A stretch of 64,000 nucleotides of DNA from an uncultured Campylobacter sp. (GTDB taxonomy: Bacteria; Campylobacterota; Campylobacteria; Campylobacterales; Campylobacteraceae), in NCBI RefSeq assembly GCF_905373215.1, contig NZ_CAJPRT010000004.1:1-64000 (forward strand), read 5' to 3'. This document shows positions 1-8,692 of this stretch, piece after piece. The translations under genes and the position numbers were made by a program. A model generated the notes under the pieces. The model was not told the origin of the DNA, did no database searches, and saw only the letters and a list, made by a program, of their open reading frames with translations. The number at the start of each line of letters is the position of its first letter. Position 1 is the first letter of the stretch.

Positions 1-1168
1 CCCCTAGGATGATGCCGCACTGCACGGAGCCGAAAAGCTTGTCGCCGCTAAAGCTAAGCAGCCGCACGCCGCTTTTTAAAAGATCAAAAATTGCCGGCTC
101 GCTTTTGCCTAGTCCAAACCCTAGCTCGCTCGCGTAGCCACTTCCAAGATCGTAATAATCGATTATCTCGTTAAAATTGTCCTCTTTTTTCATGCTAAAT
201 TTTGCGGAGTAAATTTTAGAAGCTTTAGCGGAGATTTCGCTCTCATCGCCTTCATAAAAACACTCGCTCCTTTCGGACGGCTCGCCGCTATTTAAATTTA
301 GGGCATTCGCAGAACCTGCCGCTAGGTTTAGATCATTCGGCGCGGAATTTAAAATTTCGCCCGTCGCATCCGACGAGCCGCCGCAAAGATTTTCTAAATT
401 TTTAAAGCTTGCCGCTCTAAGCGCTAAAAATTCCTCTTTTTTGCGCGTCGCTTTTCGCGCTAAGGCCGCAACCTCAGCAGCGCTTACGCTCGAGCTAAAG
501 CCCGAAATTTTAAAATTTGAGCGGTGCACCTTCATCAAGATCGCCGTGTTTTCACTGATCGCCTCTTCGTAATCGTCCGGCTTGGTTTTGTTCGTAGTGC
601 CGATCTCCACAAGCTTTGCGCCAGAGTTTGCCATCACTTCGCTTACCCGAAAGCTCCCTCCGATCTCGACTAGCTCGCCGCGGCTTACCACGACTTCGCA
701 TCCGCGCGCGAAGGTATTTAGCACCAAAAATACCGCCGCAGCGTTGTTATTGACCACGAGCGCGTCCTGCGCGCCGAAGAGCTCGCTACACAAAAGCGCT
801 ATGTAGTCGTATCTGTTGCCGCGCGCGCCCTCGGATAGGTCGTATTCTAAATTTGAATACGAGGTGACGATCTTGTGCGCGCGGGCTAAAATTTCTGCGC
901 TGATGACGCTGCGGCCGAGGTTTGTGTGCAGCACGACGCCGGTTGCGTTGATGAGCGGCTTAAGGCTTAGATTTTGAAATTTTTCGTAGCGCGATTTGAT
1001 GCGCGCGATGATCTCGCTTTCGCTTGCGAGCTCGCCTCCTTGCAGCGCCTCCCTGCGTGCCTCTTCAATGAGCTCTTGCGCGATTTTGATGATTTGCGGG
1101 CGGAGGCAGTTTTGAAACTCCTGCGCGTTTGCGATTTTGTCGATTTTTGGTAGTTTGATTCGTTGCAT
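1..1168 (-). CDS. selA: L-seryl-tRNA(Sec) selenium transferase, 3' end cut by window
   Basis: This cytoplasmic PLP enzyme turns Ser-tRNA(Sec) into Sec-tRNA(Sec). Reading the minus strand from the ATG at 1168 gives about 389 residues, open to the left edge. Visible SelA motifs are NATGVVLHTNLGR (~72-84), a VVNNNAAAV stretch, KVHRSNF, DYYDLGSG (~337) and SFSGDKLFG, whose Lys (~377) is the expected PLP anchor. A low-complexity insertion of about 95 residues (~241-334) sits just before DYYDLGSG and is not expected from the family. The gene lies divergently from the formate dehydrogenase cluster, whose FdhA needs Sec. The C-terminus and any following selB are outside the window. Confidence 0.93.
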   Translation of the reverse strand, partial: MQRIKLPKIDKIANAQEFQNCLRPQIIKIAQELIEEARREALQGGELASESEIIARIKSRYEKFQNLSLKPLINATGVVLHTNLGRSVISAEILARAHKIVTSYSNLEYDLSEGARGNRYDYIALLCSELFGAQDALVVNNNAAAVFLVLNTFARGCEVVVSRGELVEIGGSFRVSEVMANSGAKLVEIGTTNKTKPDDYEEAISENTAILMKVHRSNFKISGFSSSVSAAEVAALARKATRKKEEFLALRAASFKNLENLCGGSSDATGEILNSAPNDLNLAAGSANALNLNSGEPSERSECFYEGDESEISAKASKIYSAKFSMKKEDNFNEIIDYYDLGSGYASELGFGLGKSEPAIFDLLKSGVRLLSFSGDKLFGSVQCGIILG

Positions 1169-1334
1169 TGCGACCCCGATGCCTTAAAATTTAGGCGATT
1201 TTATCATTTAAAGCTTTGATTTTGCTTTATCTATAAAATTATTAATTTAAATTCGATTTACTTTAAGTGCAGAATTTAAAAGCTGTTTAGAAAATAAGAG
1301 TAAAACCCGCCTAATTATCAATTTAGGATAGATT

Positions 1335-3017
1335 ATGAAAGAACATGGATTTTACGCCGCGGGGCTAAAGGATGTCGTCTTAAGCGATGATATCGAAATT
1401 TGCGGCGATGAAGAGGGGGCGAAAAATGAGGAATTTATCGTTGCGAATTCGCCGAGATTAAAAGCGCAAATTTATGCGCCCGAGATAAATTTTTATATAG
1501 AAAATTCCGCAGATGAGCCGCTGCAAATCGCTAAAAACATAGATATTTTGTATCGCGCCAAGGATATCGCCTTCGACGGTGCGCTAGATAGTGACTATCA
1601 AAAGCCCGTCGGCAAAAACGTGATTCTTGCCTGCGACGAGCCGCGAGAGGGGCTTGTGAGACTACTTAGGCGGCATGGATTTAAGGTGATCGCGTTAAGC
1701 AGAGCCGAGATTAAGTTCGTCTACGGCGAGATTGGCGATCTTGCGGTTACGATTTTAAGCGAGCGGGATGAGGTTGAGACTGAGGCGGATTTTTTCTTGA
1801 TTAGCGGCGCGGCGCCCTATCAATTGCGACAAAGCGGCTGCTACGAGATCTCGGGGCTAAAAGACGATGAAATTTTAGAAATTTTAAATTCCAAAAGCCC
1901 AGTTTATCATTATAAGAATTCCACGATCTTTGATCCTGCGATCTGCCAGTATCAAGGCAGGCGAAATGAGTTGCGCGCGCCATGCGTGGAGGTTTGCCCC
2001 ACAGTAGCGATTTTGAAAAACGACGAAAAGCGCGAGCTCGTGTTTTCGCACATCGACTGTATAGGCTGTGGCGCGTGCGTAAGCGTCTGCCCTAGCGGCG
2101 CGCTGAAATTTGCCAAGCTGCCTCAAAGCGTATTTGGCGAGATCGCAAAGCTCTATGCAGGCAAAATTCCGCTTCTCATCGCAGAGAGCGAAATCGTATC
2201 CGCACCTGCAGTGCAGCTTCCGTGCGGCGTGTTACCGTTTGGAATTTTTGGAAGCAAGCAAATAGATGAGGCAAATTTGCTAAGCGCTATGCAGGAAAGC
2301 GGCTCGAGCGTGATCGTTTACGGCGCAGACGTGGGCGAGGGCACGCGCGAAGCGGTGGAGCTTATCAATGGAATTTCGCGCGCGATCTATGGCAAGGACG
2401 CGGTATTTTTAGCGCGAAATTTAATCGAGCTACAAGAGGCGCTAAAGTGGGCGCAAAGCTCTCAGCTGTGGGCGTTTAGCCTAAACGAGCAGGGTCTTAG
2501 CAAGAAAGAAATTTTTTCCAAACGCGTAAGCGCAATGGTCGGCGAGGGCAGCTTCGGCGTCGTAAAAAGTGGAGAGTTACTAAAATTTGGCAAAGTAAGC
2601 ATAAACGAAGCAAGCTGCACGCTCTGCCTTAGCTGCGTGGGTGCCTGTAATACCGGCGCGCTGTATGCCGACAACAGCGACAACTCGATTAAGCTCAACG
2701 CTTCGCTTTGCACGACGTGTAACTACTGCGTGCTAAGCTGCGCCGAAAAGGATACGATCGAGCTTGAGCCTTGCGGCGTGGAGCTTGAGCCAGGATTTTT
2801 TAATTACAAAATGCTAGCTAAAGATGAGCTTTTTAAGTGCATTGAATGCGGGAAGGAATTTGCGACGAGCAAAGCCGTGATGAAGATCGCGGATATGATG
2901 GGCGCGCATTTTGCAAACGAGCCTGAAAAGATGAAGACACTTTTTTGCTGCGGCGATTGCAAAGCGAAAATAATGATAAAAAAGCAGATAGAAGATGCTA
3001 GAAAAGGGGCAATGTAA
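1335..3017 (+). CDS. Multi-cluster 4Fe-4S ferredoxin-like protein of the formate dehydrogenase locus
   Basis: The protein has 560 residues. Cysteine motifs typical of 4Fe-4S clusters appear at ~242 (CIGCGACVSVCP), ~428 (CTLCLSCVGAC) and ~459 (CTTCNYCVLSC), with further Cys at ~220. A C-terminal CxxC (~502) plus CCGDC (~538) looks like a zinc-ribbon or additional metal site. No signal peptide or membrane segment is evident, so it is probably cytoplasmic. It is translationally coupled to the TorD-like chaperone gene (TAATG overlap) and precedes fdhA, so a role in electron transfer or maturation of formate dehydrogenase is inferred from context. The exact substrate is unknown. Confidence 0.8.
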   Translation: MKEHGFYAAGLKDVVLSDDIEICGDEEGAKNEEFIVANSPRLKAQIYAPEINFYIENSADEPLQIAKNIDILYRAKDIAFDGALDSDYQKPVGKNVILACDEPREGLVRLLRRHGFKVIALSRAEIKFVYGEIGDLAVTILSERDEVETEADFFLISGAAPYQLRQSGCYEISGLKDDEILEILNSKSPVYHYKNSTIFDPAICQYQGRRNELRAPCVEVCPTVAILKNDEKRELVFSHIDCIGCGACVSVCPSGALKFAKLPQSVFGEIAKLYAGKIPLLIAESEIVSAPAVQLPCGVLPFGIFGSKQIDEANLLSAMQESGSSVIVYGADVGEGTREAVELINGISRAIYGKDAVFLARNLIELQEALKWAQSSQLWAFSLNEQGLSKKEIFSKRVSAMVGEGSFGVVKSGELLKFGKVSINEASCTLCLSCVGACNTGALYADNSDNSIKLNASLCTTCNYCVLSCAEKDTIELEPCGVELEPGFFNYKMLAKDELFKCIECGKEFATSKAVMKIADMMGAHFANEPEKMKTLFCCGDCKAKIMIKKQIEDARKGAM

Positions 3018-3886
3018 TGGATGCGAATCTACTTCAAGCAAGAAGCTACTACTACGAATTTTTTGCAATTCCGTTTTTTTTCTATGAAACAGATACGAAA
3101 TTTAAGTGCTGGCAGCAGCAGCTGGAGTTTTTACGCAGCTCACCCATCGTGCCTAGTGATGAGGCGGAATTTCAAAATTTAGCGAAATTCGACTTTGCGG
3201 CGTTTAAAAGCGAGCAAAATTCCGTGCTTTTTGATTTTTCATACGCCAACGTGCCGATGAGTGCGAGCTTCTACGACGAGGGGCGCGACGATGGGCGTAT
3301 GCGTGTCGCGGTAATCGACGTACTAAAAAAGAGTAAATTTCGCCGCAATATGGAGCTTTGCAAGGAGTGCGAGGACTATGTGGGATTTATTTTTTACCTG
3401 CATTCAACTCTGCTGCGCGACGCGGTTGCAAAACATAGCGCAGTTTTAAACGGACAAAATTCCGTGACAAACGAGCAAAATTCCACAAATAGCGCGAGCT
3501 TGACGGCGCAAGACGAAAAAAATTCTGCAGATTCGCATGGCAGTAAAAATTTTACGGACTCGCAGGATGGCAAAAATGCTGCGAACTCGCAATATGCTAA
3601 AAATTTCATCGGCGCACAAGACGGCGAAGCGCTGGCGTTAGAGCTTTTTACAAATGTCACCAATAGCTTTGTGGATGAGTTTAGCGAGCTTTTGTGCGGG
3701 CATGTGCGAGCGGATTTTTTCAAATCATTAGGCGCACTAATGAGAAGCTTTTTTGCGCTAGAACGCTCGCTTTTAGCGCTTGCCGCTCCGCAAAAGAAAG
3801 ATCGTAGCGTCGTTAAAGAAGCGATCAAAAAAGGCGGCTATCAAAATAAATTTACCAATCCGGAAGATATTTTTGATCTGGATTGA
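3017..3886 (+). CDS. TorD/DmsD-like molybdoenzyme chaperone with tandem-repeat insertion
   Basis: This 289-residue protein overlaps the preceding stop by one base. The N-terminal (1-140) and C-terminal (~207-289) parts are helical and resemble TorD-family chaperones, which bind Tat signal peptides and cofactor-free molybdoenzymes in the cytoplasm. Features include an aromatic N-terminus and a C-terminal segment ending in NKFTNPEDIF. The genomic place, between the Fe-S protein and the Tat-target/fdhA genes, supports FdhA maturation. Residues ~140-206 are a low-complexity Asn/Ser/Gln/Asp insert including five imperfect 9-residue repeats. The TorD call rests on context and fold-like composition, not a strong motif. 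Confidence 0.68.
   Translation: MDANLLQARSYYYEFFAIPFFFYETDTKFKCWQQQLEFLRSSPIVPSDEAEFQNLAKFDFAAFKSEQNSVLFDFSYANVPMSASFYDEGRDDGRMRVAVIDVLKKSKFRRNMELCKECEDYVGFIFYLHSTLLRDAVAKHSAVLNGQNSVTNEQNSTNSASLTAQDEKNSADSHGSKNFTDSQDGKNAANSQYAKNFIGAQDGEALALELFTNVTNSFVDEFSELLCGHVRADFFKSLGALMRSFFALERSLLALAAPQKKDRSVVKEAIKKGGYQNKFTNPEDIFDLD
3500..3634 (+). repeat. Five imperfect 27-nt tandem repeats inside the TorD-like gene
   Basis: Reading in frame gives LTAQDEKNS, ADSHGSKNF, TDSQDGKNA, ANSQYAKNF and IGAQDGEAL, that is a 9-residue period with consensus (A/T)-D-S-Q-D-G-K-N-F. Each DNA unit carries an AAAAAT core. The repeat keeps the frame, so copy-number change would lengthen or shorten the linker without frameshift. 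Confidence 0.8.
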
Positions 3887-4058
3887 TAAATAAAATTTTT
3901 AACGGAAATCTTAACGCGAAAGCAGAATTTCGGTTAAATTTTAAACTCGCAAACTCTAGTTTTGCGAGTAGTTTTTTAGTTAGAACTTTATATTTTGAAT
4001 TTTAAATAAAATTTAAAAAGTAACTTAAAATTTAATCTCCATCTCACTGCCTTTTCGT

Positions 4059-4064
4059 TATAAT
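4059..4064 (+). promoter_or_regulatory. -10 box (TATAAT) for the Tat-target/fdhAB transcript
   Basis: A perfect TATAAT lies 75 bases before the small Tat gene and follows an AT-rich stretch, as is usual for Campylobacter sigma-70 promoters. A short inverted repeat, GTAAC-4-GTTAC, follows at 4083-4096 near the expected transcript start and could be a regulator site. Confidence 0.5.
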
Positions 4065-4138
4065 TCATTAGACTTAAATCCTGTAACAGGCGTTACTACA
4101 ATAAAAGATTTAAAGCGATTTCTTCACAAAGGAAAACC

Positions 4139-4336
4139 ATGGAGAACAAACGCAGAGATTTTCTTAAAAAATCTCTAAAAATCGGCGCGGTAGGTGCCGT
4201 GGGCGTTGCCGCATCGCAGGCTCTAGCGAAAAGCGAGCAGGATTACGGCGATACCGTTCGTGGCAAATCGCCGAAAAAAGAGGTGCTTTACTGGGAGAGT
4301 GAAGCGTGGAAAAAATACTATAAAGTAGCTTACTAG
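4139..4336 (+). CDS. Small twin-arginine-signal protein of formate dehydrogenase locus
   Basis: This 65-residue protein begins MENKRRDFLKKSLKIGAVG, a clear Tat signal (RRDFLKK) with a hydrophobic stretch to about residue 30 ending ALA. The remainder is only about 35 residues, with WESEAWKKYYKVAY at the end. It matches the small formate-dehydrogenase-region Tat-target family found just upstream of fdhA in Campylobacter. It ends 10 bases before fdhA and surely shares its transcript. Its function is not established; it probably travels through Tat with FdhA or helps its assembly. Confidence 0.85.
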   Translation: MENKRRDFLKKSLKIGAVGAVGVAASQALAKSEQDYGDTVRGKSPKKEVLYWESEAWKKYYKVAY

Positions 4337-4346
4337 GAGAATTTTC

Positions 4347-7268
4347 ATGAGTGAGAATGCGATCGGAAGGAGATCGTTTTTGAAACTCGCCGCTTTAGGA
4401 GCGAGCAGCGTAGCCGCGTTTGGCGAAAATAATACGCTAAGAGCCGCTACTGAGCAAGAGATCAAAAACCCATTTCCAGGTTCCGTTATGAAGCGAACGA
4501 TATGTTCGATCTGTTCCGTAGGCTGCGGTATCGAGGCTCAAGTGGATGAGAGCACTAATACCTGGATTCGCCAAGATATGGCAGTAGATCACCCGATCTC
4601 GCAGGGCAGTCACTGCTGTAAAGGAATCGATCAAATAGATCTAACCAAATCTAAAATGCGTCTTAAATATCCGCTCAAAAAGGTTGGCGGCAAGTGGGAG
4701 CGCATCAGTTGGGAACAAGCCGTTGATGAAATCGGCGATAAAATGCTTCAGGTTCGCAAAGAGGACGGTCCGGACAGCGTAGTGTATCTGGGCTCGGCTA
4801 AATTTTGCAACGAACAAGCATATTATTTTAGGAAATTTGCAGCCTTTTGGGGTACAAACAGCAACGACCACGTAGCCAGAATTTGACATAGCGCAACAGT
4901 CGCCGGTGTGGCGAATACTTGGGGTTATGGAGCTATGACTAATCACGTAGGTGATATGGCGAAAAATTCTAAAATGATCCTTTTCATAGGTGCGAATTCT
5001 GCGGTTGCAAATCCAGTGGGAGCTATGAAGCATGCTCTTCAAGCTCGCGATAGAAATGGCGCAAAAATCGTCGTCGTCGATCCAAATTTTACTAGAACTG
5101 CGGCTAAGGCCGATATGTATATTAGAATTCGTCCGGGAACTGATATAGCGTTTGTGTACGGAATGCTGCATCTAATCTTCAAAAACGGCTGGGAAGATAA
5201 GGAACTAATAAAAACCAGAACCTACGCTGTAGATGAGATCAAGGCGGAAGCTGAGAAGTGGGATCCTAAAGAGGTAGCCAATGTCACCGGCTGCAAAGAA
5301 GAGGAACTGATAGAATTTACGAGGATGTTCGCTACCACAAAGCCCGCTACTTTATGCTGGGCTCTAGGCATTACGCAGCACTCGATCGGCAGCTCGAATA
5401 CTAGAATTTTGGCTCTTTTGCAGCTCATACTAGGCAATATGGGCAAGCCAGGCGGCGGCTGCAACATCCTTAGAGGTCACGATAATGTTCAGGGCGCTAC
5501 CGATATGTGCAATCTCTCCGATAGCTTACCTGCGTATTACGGGTTAGCCGATAACGCTTGGAAGCACTTCTGCAAGGGCTGGGGCGTAGATTACGAACAG
5601 TTTATTAAAAGATTTGCCGTCTCTACTAAGCAGCCGCACGAAAAGCAGGGTGAAAAAGTGCCTGGTACGAATTTTACCGAGTATTTTCACTACGATCCGA
5701 GCATCGAGCAAGATGTGATAAACTGGCGCAACGAAAAGGGCTTTTCGCTATCTAAATGGTGGCAGGGCGTTTTGAAAAACGAGCCCGTTTTAAGTAGTGG
5801 TAACGTCCGCGTCCTTTGGGTGCAAGGCACAGGAATTACTTCTATGGCTCACGTTCGCGAGACTCAAGAAGCGCTAGGCAAGATCGATATGCTGGTAGTC
5901 GCCGAGCCATTCTTAAACGAAGTGGCGATTCTAAACGATAGACCGGATGGAATTTATGTTTTGCCGGTAGCTACGCAGTTTGAAAGCGAAGGTCATCTAA
6001 GCGCTACAAACCGCAGTGGTCAGTGGAGAACTCAGATTGTTAAGCCTCTATTTGAGAGCAAAGAGGATCAAGAGGTAATGTTTCTATTCGCGAAAAAATT
6101 CGGCTTTTACGACGAATATGTTCGCGGCATGAAGATGGGCATCGTTGATGGCGAGCTTAAGCAGGTTAAAGACGATTTTGTTTGGCCTGACGACGCTACC
6201 GATGAGATCGCACGCAATACTCAAAGTATTGGAAATAACGGACGCACCGCAGCTAGATTTCGCAGACAACAGAAAAATTGGCATCTATTTGATCCCGATA
6301 CTTTGCGCGGCATAGGCGGAGAAGTAGAGGGCGAATATTACGGGCTTCCATGGCCTTGCTGGGATACGCAACACCCGGGCACGCCGATTCTTTACGACGT
6401 AACTAAGCCTTATGCCGACGGCGGTATGGGATTTAGAAACCGCTTCGGCTTAGAACACGACGGCGTTTCGCAGCTAGCCGACGAGAGCATTACCCTTCCT
6501 GGCTCAAAAATTCAAGGCGGACATGCAGAGATTACCAAGGCAAATATCGAGCAGGTTTTAGGCATCACGCTAAACGAGGAAGAGAAAGCCAAGATGGGAC
6601 CTACGTGGAGCACAGATTATAGCGGCATTATCGCTAAGAAATGTCGCGAGTTTGGAATTTGTCCTTGCGGAAACGCAAGAGCCAGAGCCAAGGTTTGGCA
6701 GTTTGCGGATCAAATTCCGAAGCACCGCGAGCCGATCCACTCGCCTAGATGGGATTTAGTGGAGAAATATCCGACCTTTGCGGATCAAAAACGAAATTTC
6801 CGCGTCTTTACGAGATTTATCTCCGAGCAGAAAAAGCAGGATTGGAGCAAGGACTTCCCTACTATCGTAAGCTCGTTAAGGCTTGTAAATTTAAGCGGTG
6901 CAGGCATGATAGAGCGCACGAGCAAGTATCTTTCGGCGATTACTCCGGAGATGTTTGCGCACGTAAATCCTAAGCTTGCCGCTGATAAAGGTATCAAAGA
7001 TGGCGAGATGATGTGGATTCATTCGCCGCAAGGCACGAAGATCAAAGTCAAGTGCATCTATTCGCACGCCGTAACGCCTGATCGTATTGTTATGCCGTAT
7101 AACTTCGCGGGAATTTTCCAGGGCGAGGATCTAAGCGAGCGCTATCCTGAGGGCACTAAGCCATATATCAGAGGCGAGAGCTCAAATACGATTACCAACT
7201 ACGGCTTTGACATAAATACGCAAATTTCGGAATTTAACGCCGGTCTTTGCAGACTAGAAAGAGCATAA
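4347..7268 (+). CDS. fdhA: Formate dehydrogenase catalytic subunit, selenocysteine-containing (UGA at codon 180)
   Basis: This periplasmic molybdopterin (or tungsten) enzyme oxidises formate to CO2. The frame is 973 residues if the in-frame TGA at 4884-4886 is read as Sec; open frames on both sides are in the same phase. A Tat signal RRSFLKL starts at residue 8. The 4Fe-4S ligands are C53, C56, C60 and C90/91. The context ARI-U-HSATVA matches the ARI-U-HGPTVA active site of FDH-N type enzymes. A stem-loop starts directly after the TGA. The C-terminal molybdopterin-binding part runs to the end. RBS is aggag. No fdhC (cytochrome b) follows fdhB. Confidence 0.96.
4884..4937 (+). promoter_or_regulatory. 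Candidate bacterial SECIS element in fdhA
   Basis: Directly after the UGA, CATAGC (4887-4892) pairs perfectly with GCTATG (4932-4937). Inside it TCGCC (4900-4904) pairs with GGCGA (4910-4914) around the loop GGTGT. SelB-binding SECIS hairpins in bacteria sit immediately 3' of the UGA and carry a G near the loop start, as here. Pairing was checked by eye only. Confidence 0.75.
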
Positions 7269-7277
7269 GGAGATAAA

Positions 7278-7835
7278 ATGCCGGCAAGATTAAAATTTTA
7301 CGTCGATGTCGAGCGTTGCATCGCTTGCTATGGTTGCCAGGTAGCCTGCAGCTCGGCTCACGAAGTTCCCGTGCAGATAAATAGGCGCAAGGTTATCACT
7401 TTAAACGAGGGCATAGAGGGGCAGGAGGTTTCAAGCTCTATCGCTTGCCAGCACTGCACCGACGCGCCTTGTGCGCAGGTTTGCCCGGTTCAATGCTTCT
7501 ATATCAGAACCGACGGCGTCGTTTTACACGACAAAGATAAATGTATCGGCTGCGGATACTGCCTCTACGCGTGTCCGTTCGGCGCTCCGCAATTCCCTAG
7601 AGACGGAGCTTTCGGTATCAAAGGCGCGATGGATAAGTGCACTATGTGTGCGGGCGGGCCGGAGCCTACGTTTTCGCACGAAGAGCTACATAAATACGGC
7701 CAAAACCGCATCGCGGAGGGCAAAGTCCCGATGTGCGCGGCGATCTGTTGCACGAACGCTCTAATCGTGGGCGACGCGTCTAGGGTTTCGGAGGTTTATC
7801 GCAAGCGCGTGCTTACGCGCGGCGTGAGCCTATAA
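7278..7835 (+). CDS. fdhB: Formate dehydrogenase iron-sulfur subunit
   Basis: This 185-residue electron-transfer subunit carries electrons from FdhA towards the quinone pool. Ferredoxin motifs are CIACYGCQVAC (residue ~13), CQHCTDAPCAQVCP, CIGCGYCLYACP, and CTMC paired with a late CAAICC, giving four probable 4Fe-4S clusters as in the FdnH/HybA-like family. It lacks its own signal peptide, consistent with hitch-hiking through Tat with FdhA. It begins 10 bases after fdhA behind aaggag. Two hairpins follow its stop, so the transcript probably ends there without fdhC or fdhD. Confidence 0.93.
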   Translation: MPARLKFYVDVERCIACYGCQVACSSAHEVPVQINRRKVITLNEGIEGQEVSSSIACQHCTDAPCAQVCPVQCFYIRTDGVVLHDKDKCIGCGYCLYACPFGAPQFPRDGAFGIKGAMDKCTMCAGGPEPTFSHEELHKYGQNRIAEGKVPMCAAICCTNALIVGDASRVSEVYRKRVLTRGVSL

Positions 7836-7841
7836 GATTAT

Positions 7842-7872
7842 GGAATTTTAAACGCCTTTGGTTTAAAATTCC
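7842..7872 (+). terminator. Probable Rho-independent terminator after fdhB
   Basis: GGAATTTTAAAC (7842-7853) pairs with GTTTAAAATTCC (7861-7872), 12 perfect base pairs with a 7-base loop, followed by gcctctttt. Confidence 0.6.
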
Positions 7873-7895
7873 GCCTCTTTTCGCAGAAATTTCAA

Positions 7896-7929
7896 CCGAG
7901 CGACGGCTTTAAATTTAGCGGTCGCTCGG
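7896..7929 (+). terminator. Second hairpin downstream of fdhB
   Basis: CCGAGCGAC (7896-7904) pairs with GTCGCTCGG (7921-7929), GC-rich, with an AATTTTATTT stretch shortly after. It may back up the first terminator. Confidence 0.45.
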
Positions 7930-8074
7930 CGCAAAATTTTATTTGAAAATTCTGCACCTACCCATTTGCCACTAGATTATTTCAAAAAATCGCTTCTTGC
8001 TGACATTAAAATTTTAAATTTATGCTACAATCACTCAAATTTAGGATTTGAAATCTTAAGCGAAAGGATCTGCC

Positions 8075-8692
8075 TTGAAAAATAAAATTTCACTTTTTTT
8101 GGTCATTTCGGCGTTTTTGATTTTTACGGGTTGTTCTAAAAATGTGCCCGTAAATAGCGGTATCGTGCGCACTTCCGAGCCGCTTCACATTATGGAATTT
8201 CCGCAGGATAAGCTCATAAGCGTAAATTTTACCAATACCTCGACGACGGATTCAAATTTAACCCAGGTAGTGATTCAGCATCTGCGTGCGGACGGATTTA
8301 AGGTCGTAAATAAAAGCGCGGCGAACGTCCAAATCGGTGGCAATCTCAACTACTTCCGCAAGGCGGATTTTTCGCGTAGATCGTGGGATAATCCGAGATT
8401 TAGCTTCGGTATGGGCTTTGGCAGGTATTATAGATATACGGGCGTGGGCGTAGGCTGGGGGATGCCGTTCGGTTACGATCCTTGGTACGACGACGATTAT
8501 TACAGAGATTATTTCTACGACTCGCAGATCAGCCTCTACATAAGCGTTAAAAACAAGGGCGCGTGGAAGGATTACGTAACTAATCTCAACTACCAAAGCA
8601 TCAAAAATCCGGGCTCTAAAGACTCAGTAATGGATGCGCTAAATTTTAAAATTTATGAATATATAAGACAGATGATTAAGCAGGGAAGATGA
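8075..8692 (+). CDS. Lipoprotein, Tyr/Gly-rich, function unknown
   Basis: The 205-residue product has a TTG start at 8075 behind aaagga. A TACAAT -10 box lies at 8026-8031. The N-terminus is a lipoprotein signal with lipobox FTGC, so it is probably anchored in the inner or outer membrane. The middle (~105-150) is rich in Gly, Tyr and Asp (RYYRYTGVGVGWGMPFGYD), then two short beta-like stretches. It overlaps the next gene by ATGA, so the two are translationally coupled. It resembles small secreted lipoproteins of the YajG/DUF4136 sort only loosely; no function can be assigned. Confidence 0.75.
   Translation: MKNKISLFLVISAFLIFTGCSKNVPVNSGIVRTSEPLHIMEFPQDKLISVNFTNTSTTDSNLTQVVIQHLRADGFKVVNKSAANVQIGGNLNYFRKADFSRRSWDNPRFSFGMGFGRYYRYTGVGVGWGMPFGYDPWYDDDYYRDYFYDSQISLYISVKNKGAWKDYVTNLNYQSIKNPGSKDSVMDALNFKIYEYIRQMIKQGR

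Noticed and set aside
4884..4886. fdhA as two genes or a frameshift
   Set aside because: Both halves are in the same phase, the TGA sits exactly at the Sec site of FDH, and selA is nearby.
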